From positions 372,001-436,000 of the forward strand of contig JAMXDE010000034.1 of the NCBI GenBank assembly GCA_026770025.1: 64,000 bases of DNA. The letters are read 5' to 3'. Positions 1 to 9,600 of the stretch are shown piece after piece. Positions within the stretch are counted from its first letter, which is position 1, and each line of letters opens with the position of its first letter. The stretch is from Craspedostauros australis (Eukaryota > Bacillariophyta > Bacillariophyceae > Mastogloiales > Achnanthaceae). A program made the translations under genes and the position numbers. The notes beneath the pieces were generated by a model. It was given only the letters and a program-made list of their open reading frames with translations. It was not told the DNA's origin and did not search any database.

Positions 1-2
1 CC

Positions 3-3000
3 AACCTGCAGACCACGAAGAGTAGGAAGTGTGTCACTCCGTACGAGTCAATCTGTGACGGCCAAGCCGTCTACTGCATGCTGGTCCGCGAGTACACCAC
101 CGGTGCCACCGCTGTCAACACCATCAGACGCATCCGAGACGAGATCATCAAGTTCAAGCTGGACAAGCAGTGGCGCAAGACTCGTGAGCAGTTCCTGGAC
201 CTGTGGCAACACAAGGTTCACGAACTCGAGGCATTGCGTGATGATCCGATCGACGACGCGACGAAGAAGGAGTGGTTGACCAACGCCATCGAGGCCGACA
301 AGGCTCTGTACCAGTCTATCTTCCAGACTGACTACCTGCAGACCGCGATCCTGGCCTATTCACCCGGAACCTCCGCAACCACCATGGAGTTCGACACTCT
401 CGTTGAGCTCGTTCGGTCGTACGCCGTCCAACTCGATGGTCACGACGCCAACAAGCCAAAGACGCCACGGCAAGTCAACAACACTGATCAACGCAAGCAA
501 CATGGGAAGGATAAGGACGATGGACCCAATCTCTGGAAGCCAAACAAGGACTACAGCAAGGAGACACGAGGACGGCTGCCGCGTGACGAGTTCACGAAGC
601 TGACGGATAAGCAACGCAGCGACTACCTCCAAGCCCGGCGAGCCAAGTCTGGACGTGGTAAGAAGGACAAGCCTAGACGCTCCGCCAACAACACCAACCG
701 CAGTGACTCCTCATCCAACCAGAATGACCAACAGGACACTCAGACCAACGACAAAGGTAGTAACAATAACGAATCTAGTTCTACCGCTGGAACAGCAATC
801 AACCGTATGCTTTCCAGTGCCATGTCTAGCGCGTCCGGGAGCCCGCCGGCTACCCTCGTCATTGACGGTCGCACCTACACCCTGTCTCACACGAACGTAT
901 CGTACAAGTTCAACAACGCGAACGTGACTGTGCAAGGCGCATTGGTGGATGGAGGTGCGAACGGCGGTCTCGTTGGAGATGACATGCTGGTGATGGAGTC
1001 CACACCCAACCGTGCTGATGTTTCTGGAATCGGTGACGCAGAGATCAAGGATCTGGCGCTGGTCACGGCCACCGCTGTCATCCAGACCACCTCAGGGCCG
1101 GTGATCGGTTGGTTCCATCAGTACGCCAACTACGGGAAAGGGCGCACCATCCATTCTGCCAACCAACTCGCGGCGTTTGGATTGGATGTCAATGAGCGAC
1201 CAAAGAACCTCCCTGGCGGCCGGCAAACCATCGTCACACCAGACGGATTCATCATCCCGCTCACCGTGCGTCAAGGCCTCGCATACATGGATATGCACAA
1301 GCCAACTCAGGCGGAGCTAGACGATCTGCCACACGTGTTCTTCACCTCCGACCAAGAATGGGACCCATCTGTCCTGGACGGGGAGGCTGATCTGGACAAC
1401 ATTCCCGCAACCGAACGTGGCGAAGACGACGACATTGACGTCACCATCTCCAAGTGCGTTCAGTACGCTCAATCCGCTGCAACGCTCGGGGATGGGGAGA
1501 AGGCAACCAAGGCCGGGCCACGCAACATCGTGGGTAAAGCGCCCAACTTCCATGCGCTACGGCCGTACTTCGGGTGGATTCCAGCAGACCGCGTGCGTGA
1601 CACTCTTGCATGTACTACCCAATGGTATCGCATGTCTGAGCGTTATCCCATGCGTAAACACTATAAGTCTAGATTCCCCGCAGCCAATGTCAACCGACTA
1701 CACGATGTCGTTTCCATGGACACGTTGTTCTCTGACACACCTGCTCATCATGATGGAGTCCCCGGACACGGTGGATGTACCATGCTACAGGTGTTTGTAG
1801 GATCCAACACGCGCCTCACAGCGGCGTACCCTCTGGCAAGCGAGTCCCATGTTCCCCATGTTGTCCAAGACTTCATTCGGGAGCATGGTGCCATGGACGT
1901 GTTGATGTCCGACAACGCCACGGCGCAGATCGGGGGCAAGATGAAGGACATCCTCCGACAGTGCTGCATCGCGGACCACCAGTCCGAACCACACCACCAA
2001 CATCAGAATCCTGTCGAGCGACGCATCCAGGATATCAAGCGCACCACCAACGGCATCATGGACCGAACTGGCACCCCTGCCAGGTTCTGGCTCATCTGCA
2101 CCTTGTACGTCGTCGGACTGCTCAACCATCTGTCACAGTCCACGGCCGGTCACATCACACCCATCCAGGCCGCCACTGGCCAACGTCCCGACGTGAGCAA
2201 GTATCTCAGCTTCCACTGGTGGGAACCAGTGTACTACAAGGTTGGGAACGCTGCCTTCCCTGGCACCACCCAAGAGCGACGTGGACGCTGGGCTGGGCCG
2301 TGCGAGCACAAGGGTGACGAACTGACGTTCTGGGTTCTAGATGACGCGACACAACGGCTGTTGCCACGCTCGAGCATCCGACGTGTGTCTGATGACGCGC
2401 GAAACCTTCGGGCAGACTACCCCCTGCCTGATTCTGGGGAGGATGTTAGCGTGGGTGACGAAGCTAGCGAAACCGAAAATCCAGAAAATTTCGACAGTGA
2501 CAGCACACCTGAAGCTAGACAACCCGTTGTGCATGCACTATCTGACCTGGTAGCCACATCGCATGGGGAATCAGATCCAGGTGTAGTCAAAGTCCCCAAG
2601 TTCAGTCCTGATGAGCTGCTCGGATTGACCTTCCTCCATCAACAGGATGGCCTCAAGTGGAGAGCTCGAGTAATCCGCAAAATCAAGGACGGTGACGCAG
2701 CTAACCATGACAACATCAAGATGCTCATCGCATACGGCGACGACGACACCGAAGAACTCATCGCGTACACGGATTTAGCTGACATCATCGAACAACAGCA
2801 CGAACAGGAGATCGGCGACGGGGAGATGTGCGTTTTCAAAGCCATCACCGGTCATGAAGGTCCATTCCACTCCAGTCACAGCAAGTACAACGGCTCCTCC
2901 TACAACGTAAAGGTACAATGGGAGGATGGCAGTGTGACCATGGAACCACTGGACGTGATAGCCAAGGACGATCCTGTCTCATGCGCAAAGTATGCCGCAG

Positions 3001-4808
3001 ACAACAACCTCCTCGGTCTGCCTGGCTGGAAGCGATTCCGTAAACTAGCAAAGAGAAAGAAGAAACTCAATCGTCTTATCAATGCTGGTAAACGCAAGAC
3101 CCGTGCACAAGGTCCTATCTTCAAGTTTGGTGTTCAAGTTCCACGGAACGGGAAGGAAGCCCGCCAGCTTGATGAGAAGAACGGCAACTCCAAGTGGGTA
3201 GATGCTGAGAGAAAAGAAATGGATCAGCTCCACGAGTATGGCACGTTCAAGGATCTTGGAAAGAACGCTCGGAAACCAGATGGATACAAGCAGATCAAGC
3301 TCCTCTGGGTGTACGATGTGAAGCACGATCTTCGGCACAAGGCAAGATGCGTAGCAGGAGGCCACTTGACAGACCCGTGTAAGGATATGGCATATGCTGG
3401 AGTAGTCAATCTCAGATCATTCAGGATTGCACTGCTTGCAGCAGAACTCAACAACCTCAAACCCATGGTGGGTGATATTGGTAATGCCTATCTAGAAGCA
3501 TACACAAAGGAGAAGATCTGTTTTGTAGCTGGTCCTGAGTTCCAAGAGTTTGCTGGTCACATGATGATCATTGTGAAAGCGCTCTACGGACTACGCACGT
3601 CTGGTGCACGATTCCACGAGTCTCTGGCCGACACACTCCGTGACATGAAGTTCTTTCAGTGCAAGGCTGACCCGGATGTGTGGATGAGGGATGCTGGTAG
3701 ATGCTGGGAATACATCTGTGTGTATGTAGATGATCTGATGGCCGTCATGGAAGACCCACAGTCATTCTTCGACACGCTCATCAACAAGTACAAGTACAAG
3801 TTGAAAGGTGTAGGACCAATCAAGTATCACCTCGGCGCAGACTTCGACCGAGACAAAGACGGAACCCTGACTATGAGCCCGCAATCTTACATCAAACGGA
3901 TGCTGGCGAATTACGAACAGGTGCATGGGGAGCTTCCACGGACCTACACCAGTCCCATGGAACACAACGACGCCCCCGAGCTAGACACATCACGTGAACT
4001 AAACCCTGTAGAGACCAGACAGTTTCAATCACTCATCGGCGCCCTTCAATGGTGCATCACATTGGGACGGTTTGATATTGCTGCAGCTGTGATGACTTTG
4101 TCTAGATTCAGAGCCCAACCCAGGATTGGTCACATGGACCGCGCCAAACGTGTGTATGGATACCTCCGAAAGCGTTCTGATGCCGCCATCAGGTTCAGAA
4201 CGGGAATTCCAGATCACGAGCGCTTCTTCAAGGTTCCTGACCATGAATGGATGTACTCTGTATATGGTGACGCCGGAGAGGAGACTGCAGACGACGATCC
4301 AGCACCCAAAGGCAAGGCAGTTCGAATGACGACGTTTGTAGATGCCAACCTCATGCACTGCAAAGTGACAGGCAAATCTGCAACTGGTGTTCTCCATCTG
4401 CTCAACCAAACACCCATCGAATGGTTCAGCAAACGCCAGACTACCGTCGAGACTGCAACCTATGGATCGGAATTCGTCGCGGCAAGACAGGCAACAGAGC
4501 AAGTGATTGCGATGCGCCTCACTCTTCGTGCAATGGGGATTCCACTGGACGGACCCGCCTGGATGTTCGGAGACAACCAGAGCGTGATCACATCCTCCAC
4601 CATTCCCAACAGTGTGTTGTCCAAACGACACAATGCATTGGCGTACCACCGCGTGCGTGCCGCAGTAGCTGCGAAGATCCTGCATTTCTGCAAGATAGAC
4701 GGAACGGAAAACGTAGCCGACGTCATGACCAAGTTCCTTCCATGGGCGAAGTACTGGCCGTTAGTGAGGCCGCTTCTGTTCTGGAAAGGAGAGACTCTGG
4801 GTGGATGA
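3..4808 (+). CDS. Element A: Ty1/copia-like Gag-Pol polyprotein, 5'-truncated by the window edge
   Basis: The open frame runs from the window edge to a TGA at 4806-4808. Its first residues already align with about residue 219 of the complete sister copy B (6665-12124), so the start lies outside the window; the ATG at 78 is internal. Order: Gag remainder without a CCHC knuckle, aspartic protease with DGGAN near 943-957, integrase with the D (VSMD), D (MSDN) and E (PVERR) triad, a ~300-residue linker, reverse transcriptase with CVYVDD near 3718-3735, and RNase H with GDNQS near 4570. No frameshift or stop is visible. It differs from B by scattered substitutions only. As a retroelement polyprotein it would encode capsid, processing, reverse transcription and integration. 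Codon content is GC-richer than the flanking intergenic DNA. Confidence 0.95.
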   Translation, partial: NLQTTKSRKCVTPYESICDGQAVYCMLVREYTTGATAVNTIRRIRDEIIKFKLDKQWRKTREQFLDLWQHKVHELEALRDDPIDDATKKEWLTNAIEADKALYQSIFQTDYLQTAILAYSPGTSATTMEFDTLVELVRSYAVQLDGHDANKPKTPRQVNNTDQRKQHGKDKDDGPNLWKPNKDYSKETRGRLPRDEFTKLTDKQRSDYLQARRAKSGRGKKDKPRRSANNTNRSDSSSNQNDQQDTQTNDKGSNNNESSSTAGTAINRMLSSAMSSASGSPPATLVIDGRTYTLSHTNVSYKFNNANVTVQGALVDGGANGGLVGDDMLVMESTPNRADVSGIGDAEIKDLALVTATAVIQTTSGPVIGWFHQYANYGKGRTIHSANQLAAFGLDVNERPKNLPGGRQTIVTPDGFIIPLTVRQGLAYMDMHKPTQAELDDLPHVFFTSDQEWDPSVLDGEADLDNIPATERGEDDDIDVTISKCVQYAQSAATLGDGEKATKAGPRNIVGKAPNFHALRPYFGWIPADRVRDTLACTTQWYRMSERYPMRKHYKSRFPAANVNRLHDVVSMDTLFSDTPAHHDGVPGHGGCTMLQVFVGSNTRLTAAYPLASESHVPHVVQDFIREHGAMDVLMSDNATAQIGGKMKDILRQCCIADHQSEPHHQHQNPVERRIQDIKRTTNGIMDRTGTPARFWLICTLYVVGLLNHLSQSTAGHITPIQAATGQRPDVSKYLSFHWWEPVYYKVGNAAFPGTTQERRGRWAGPCEHKGDELTFWVLDDATQRLLPRSSIRRVSDDARNLRADYPLPDSGEDVSVGDEASETENPENFDSDSTPEARQPVVHALSDLVATSHGESDPGVVKVPKFSPDELLGLTFLHQQDGLKWRARVIRKIKDGDAANHDNIKMLIAYGDDDTEELIAYTDLADIIEQQHEQEIGDGEMCVFKAITGHEGPFHSSHSKYNGSSYNVKVQWEDGSVTMEPLDVIAKDDPVSCAKYAADNNLLGLPGWKRFRKLAKRKKKLNRLINAGKRKTRAQGPIFKFGVQVPRNGKEARQLDEKNGNSKWVDAERKEMDQLHEYGTFKDLGKNARKPDGYKQIKLLWVYDVKHDLRHKARCVAGGHLTDPCKDMAYAGVVNLRSFRIALLAAELNNLKPMVGDIGNAYLEAYTKEKICFVAGPEFQEFAGHMMIIVKALYGLRTSGARFHESLADTLRDMKFFQCKADPDVWMRDAGRCWEYICVYVDDLMAVMEDPQSFFDTLINKYKYKLKGVGPIKYHLGADFDRDKDGTLTMSPQSYIKRMLANYEQVHGELPRTYTSPMEHNDAPELDTSRELNPVETRQFQSLIGALQWCITLGRFDIAAAVMTLSRFRAQPRIGHMDRAKRVYGYLRKRSDAAIRFRTGIPDHERFFKVPDHEWMYSVYGDAGEETADDDPAPKGKAVRMTTFVDANLMHCKVTGKSATGVLHLLNQTPIEWFSKRQTTVETATYGSEFVAARQATEQVIAMRLTLRAMGIPLDGPAWMFGDNQSVITSSTIPNSVLSKRHNALAYHRVRAAVAAKILHFCKIDGTENVADVMTKFLPWAKYWPLVRPLLFWKGETLGG

Positions 4809-4822
4809 ACAAGACTCCCGAC

Positions 4823-4832
4823 CATAGGGGAG
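4823..4832 (+). other. Polypurine tract of element A
   Basis: The purine-rich cataggggag sits immediately before the 3' LTR and 14 bases after the Gag-Pol stop. The same position in B reads tataggggag. In LTR elements this tract primes plus-strand synthesis, and it fixes the LTR start at tatcaaca. Confidence 0.75.
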
Positions 4833-5545
4833 TATCAACATCTAGATCGAAATTAGGTACCCATCTCCCATGACTGAAACGTGATTCACTATTTTTGATT
4901 CGACTCGATTTGAGAGTATAGTCGAGTGAGTCTTGATACACGATTGATATTCGGTCACTACGGTCATCGAACATGACGTAGGCACTGACATCATCGTATG
5001 ACGTCAGAGGATCGGTCATTGTGATGCTCGGAATCGAGATTATGTTTTAGTCATGGTACACTGACCTGTCTAGACATGCCGAGTGCATCATCGAGCACGT
5101 GGCAACAATACTTAGGATCCAGAACAACATCGTCAGAGGTGATGCATGCACCTTGTCGACGTAGACGGATCAATCCATATGTGATCAAACAGAGATCAAG
5201 ATTAGGCAAGACCAGGAGAGATGAAGAAAGACCCAAAGGCGAGAATAACACGGAGTATCGTGTAGATCAACATGCCATCTTGGGCAATGTTTTAGAAAAG
5301 ACTGCAAGAGAAACCACAAGGTAATCGAGCAGCACGTTAGCAACCGTGCATTAGGCACCATCATTAGAAATAGGAGATCATCATCTCATAATCCAAACTC
5401 AATCATCAATTGACCACACCAATAACTTAGCAACCAAATACACCAAACATCTCCAACTTCACCTATTGGATTGATCACCCAGGCGGCGTAGTAAGTGCAG
5501 TGTTTGGTGCTCCCCTCTTGTCCTGTGTGTAATTGCTGATTATCA
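4833..5545 (+). repeat. 3' LTR of element A (713 bp)
   Basis: It starts tatcaacatc and ends gctgattatca, the same ends and length (713 bp) as the two LTRs of B, with scattered substitutions relative to them. The start is TA rather than the usual TG; the end is CA. A perfect TGACGTCA octamer lies at 4999-5006 inside a larger imperfect inverted repeat. The following five bases, tgaac (5546-5550), should be the target duplication; the partner is outside the window. Beyond the LTR the sequence continues directly into the coding frame of element C. Confidence 0.9.
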
Positions 5546-5927
5546 TGAACAACGAACGGAATGAGGATGGGATGGAACTAGCGAGCATCGCTATGCTGCT
5601 GGACCCAACCACATTCGAGGACTGCTGGGACCACGCGGACCCCAGTAAGAGAAAGAAATGGCGAGAAGCCATCAACAAGGAATTCTACGATATGGCCAGA
5701 AGGAAAGTATGGGAAAAGATCAAGAAGGACCGGATGCCAAGGAATCGGCGGTGCGTGAAGACCAAGTGGGTCTTCAAGGAAAAGAGGAACGGGGTATTCC
5801 GCGCCAGACTCGTGGCATGCGGATACTCGCAAATCACAGGAGTCGACTTCTCAGCGCACCACGCACCGGTGATACATGATGCAACCTACCGTATCATGCT
5901 CACCATGAAGATGATACTGAAGCTAGA
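5546..5927 (+). pseudogene. Element C: N-terminal reverse transcriptase fragment, cut by A and B
   Basis: The frame encodes the typical copia start of reverse transcriptase: a W-x2-A-I-x-K-E-F stretch, then RCVKTKWVFKEKRNG, RARLVACGYSQ and HAPVIHDATYR. It breaks off after MILKLD at 5927, where the LTR of B begins. The continuation is at 14393, so a single gene has been split by an 8.46-kb insertion. On the left it abuts the LTR of A, so the gag, protease and integrase parts of C lie beyond the window. It is closer to elements E and F than to A and B. The upstream methionine-like codons in this frame belong to the LTR of A and are not a real start. Confidence 0.9.
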
Positions 5928-6640
5928 TGATAATCAGCAATTACACACAGGACAAGAGGGGAGCACCAAACACTGCACTTACGACGCCGCCTGGGTGATC
6001 AATCCAATAGGTGAAGTTGGAGATGTTTGGTGTATTTGGTTGCTAAGTTATTGGTGTGTCAATTGATGATTGAGTGTGGATTATGAGATGATGATCTCCT
6101 ATTTCTAAAGATGGTGCCTATTGCACGGTTGCTAACGCGCTGCTCGATTACCTCGTGGTTTCTCTCGCAGTCTTTTCTAAAACATTGCCCAAGATGGCAT
6201 GTCGGTCTACACGATATTTCGTGTTATTCTCGCCTTTGGGTCTTTCTTCATCTCTGTCTGATCCTGTCTGCCTTGATCTCTGTTTGATTACATAAGGGTT
6301 GATCCGTCTACGTCGGCGGGGAGCTTGCATCATCCCTGACGATGTTGTTCTGGATCCTAAGTATTGTTGCCACGTGCTCGATGATGCACTCGGCATGGCT
6401 AGACAGGTCAGCGTACCATGACTAAAACATAATCTCGATTCCGAGGATCACAATGACCGATCCTCTGACGTCATACGATGATGTCAGTGCCTACGTCATG
6501 TTCGATGACCGTAGTGACCGAATATCAATCGTGTATCAAGACTCACTCGACTATACTCTCAAATCGAGTCGAATCAAAAAATAGTGAATCACGTTTCAGT
6601 CATGGGAGATGGGTACCTAATTTCGATCTAGATGTTGATA
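5928..6640 (-). repeat. 3' LTR of element B (left copy)
   Basis: It runs on the plus strand from tgataatcagc to gatgttgata, and appears identical to the right copy at 13675-14387 over the segments compared, including the whole 6148-6396 stretch. In element orientation it starts TATCAACA and ends TTATCA. The LTR also carries TGACGTCA and its near-palindromic surroundings near 6470-6500. Confidence 0.93.
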
Positions 6641-6650
6641 CTCCCCTATA
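6641..6650 (-). other. Polypurine tract of element B
   Basis: On the minus strand the ten bases before the 3' LTR read tataggggag, matching the tract of A with one change. It lies 14 bases past the Gag-Pol stop. Confidence 0.7.
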
Positions 6651-6664
6651 GTCGGGAGTCTTGT

Positions 6665-9600
6665 TCATCCACCCAGAGTCTCTCCTTTCCAGAACAGAAG
6701 CGGCCTCACTAACGGCCAGTACTTCGCCCATGGAAGGAACTTGGTCATGACGTCGGCTACGTTTTCCGTTCCGTCTATCTTGCAGAAATGCAGGATCTTC
6801 GCAGCTACTGCGGCACGCACGCGGTGGTACGCCAATGCATTGTGTCGTTTGGACAACACACTGTTGGGAATTGTGGAGGAAGTGATCACGCTCTGGTTGT
6901 CTCCGAACATCCAGGCGGGTCCGTCCAGTGGAATCCCCATTGCACGAAGAGTGAGGCGCATCGCAATCACTTGCTCTGTTGCCTGTCTTGCCGCGACGAA
7001 TTCCGATCCATAGGTTGCAGTCTCGACAGTGGTCTGGCGTTTGCTGAACCATTCGATGGGTGTCTGGTTGAGCAGATGGAGAACACCAGTTGCAGATTTG
7101 CCTGTCACTTTGCAGTGCATGAGGTTGGCATCTACAAACGTCGTCATTCGAACTGCCTTGCCCTTGGGTGTTGGATCGTCGTCTGCGGTCTCCTCTCCGG
7201 CGTCACCATATACAGAGTACATCCATTCATGGTCAGGAACCTTGAAGAAGCGCTCGTGATCTGGAATTCCCGTTCTGAACCTGATGGCAGCATCAGAACG
7301 CTTTCGGAGGTATCCATACACACGTTTAGCGCGGTCCATGTGACCAATCCTGGGTTGAGCTCTGAATCTAGACAAAGTCATCACAGCTGCAGCAATATCA
7401 AACCGTCCCAATGTGATGCACCATTGAAGGGCGCCGATGAGTGATTGAAACTGTCTGGTCTCTACAGGGTTTAGTTCATGTGATGTGTCTAGCTCGGGGG
7501 CGTCGTTGTGTTCCATGGGACTGGTGTAGGTCCGTGGAAGCTCCCCATGCACCTGTTCGTAATTCGCCAGCATCCGTTTGATGTAAGATTGCGGGCTCAT
7601 AGTCAGGGTTCCGTCTTTGTCTCGGTCGAAGTCTGCGCCGAGGTGATACTTGATTGGTCCTACACCTTTCAACTTGTACTTGTACTTGTTGATGAGCGTG
7701 TCGAAGAATGACTGTGGGTCTTCCATGACGGCCATCAGATCATCTACGTACACACAGATGTATTCCCAGCATCTACCAGCATCCCTCATCCACACATCCG
7801 GGTCAGCTTTGCACTGAAAGAACTTCATGTCGCGGAGTGTGTCGGCCAGAGACTCGTGGAATCGTGCACCAGACGTGCGTAGTCCGTAGAGCGCTTTCAC
7901 AATGATCATCATGTGACCAGCAAACTCTTGGAACTCAGGACCAGCTACAAAACAGATCTTCTCCTTTGTGTATGCTTCTAGATAGGCATTACCAATATCA
8001 CCCACCATGGGTTTGAGGTTGTTGAGTTCTGCTGCAAGCAGTGCAATCCTGAATGATCTGAGATTGACTACTCCTGCATATGCCATATCCTTGCATGGAT
8101 CCGTTAAGTGCCCTCCTGCTACGCATCTTGCCTTGTGCCGAAGGTCGTGCTTCACGTCGTACACCCAGAGGAGCTTGATCTGCTTGTATCCGTCTGGTTT
8201 CCGAGTGTTCTTTCCAAGATCCTTGAACGTGCCATACTCGTGGAGCTGATCCATTTCTTTTCTCTCAGCGTCTACCCACTTGGAGTTGCCGTTCTTCTCG
8301 TCAAGCTGGCGTGCTTCCTTTCCGTTCCGTGGAACCTGAACACCAAACTTGAAGATAGGACCTTGTGCACGTGTTTTGCGTTTACCAGCATTGATAAGAC
8401 GATTGAGTTTCTTCTTTCTCTTTGCTAGTTTACGGAATCGCTTCCAGCCAGGCAGACTGAGGAGGTTGTTGTCTGCAGCGTACTTTGCACAGGATACAGG
8501 GTCGTCTTTGGCAATCACATCCAGTGGTTCCATGGTCACACTGCCATCTTCCCATTGTACCTTTACGTTGTAGGAGGAGCCGTTGTATTTGCTGTGACTG
8601 GAGTGGAATGGACCTTCATGACCGGTGATGGCTTTGAAAACGCACATCTCCCCGTCGCCGATCTCCTGCTCGTGTTGCTGTTCGATGATGTCAGCTAGAT
8701 CCGTGTATGCGATGAGCTCTTCAGTGTCGTCGTCGCCGTATGCGATCAGCATCTTGATGTTGTCATGGTTGGCTGCGTCACCGTCCTTGATCTTGCGGAT
8801 CACTCGAGCTCTCCACTTGAGACCATCCTGTTGATGGAGGAAGGTCAACCCGAGCAGCTCATCAGGACTGAACTTGGGGACTTTGACTACACCTGGATCT
8901 GATTCTCCATGTGATGTGGCTACCAGGTCAGATAGTGCATGCACAACGGGTTGTCTAGCTTTAGGTGTGCTGTCACTGTCGAAATCTTCTGGATTTTCGG
9001 TTGCGCTAGCTTCGTCACCTACGTTACCATCCTCCCCAGAATCAGGCAGGGGGTAGTCTGCCCGAAGGTTTCGCGCGTCATCAGACACACGTCGGATGCT
9101 CGAGCGTGGCAACAGCCGTTGCGTTGCATCATCAAGTACCCAGAACGTCAGTTCGTCACCCTTGTGCTCGCATGGTCCAGCCCAGCGCCCACGTCGTTCC
9201 TGCGTGGTGCCAGGGAAGGCAGCGTTCCCAACCTTGTAGTACACCGGCTCCCACCAGTGGAAGTTGAGATACTTGCTCACGTCGGGACGTTGGCCAGTGG
9301 CGGCTTGGATGGGTGTGATGTGGCCAGCCGTGGACTGTGACAGATGGTTGAGCAGTCCCACGACGTACAAGGTGCAGATGAGCCAGAACCTGGCAGGGGT
9401 GCCAGTTCGGTCCATGATGCCGTTGGTGGTGCGCTTGATATCCTGGATGCGTCGCTCGACAGGATTCTGGTGTTGGTGGTGTGGTTCGGACTGGTGGTCT
9501 GCGATGCAGTACTGCCGGAGGATGTCCTTCATCTTGCCCCCGATCTGCGCCGTGGCGTTGTCGGACATCAACACTTCCATGGCACCATGCTCCCGAATGA

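Noticed and set aside
1775-2317. Long alternative frames over the coding regions of A, B, E1 and E2
   Set aside because: Shadows of GC-rich Gag-Pol frames; the real frames carry all protease, integrase and polymerase motifs.
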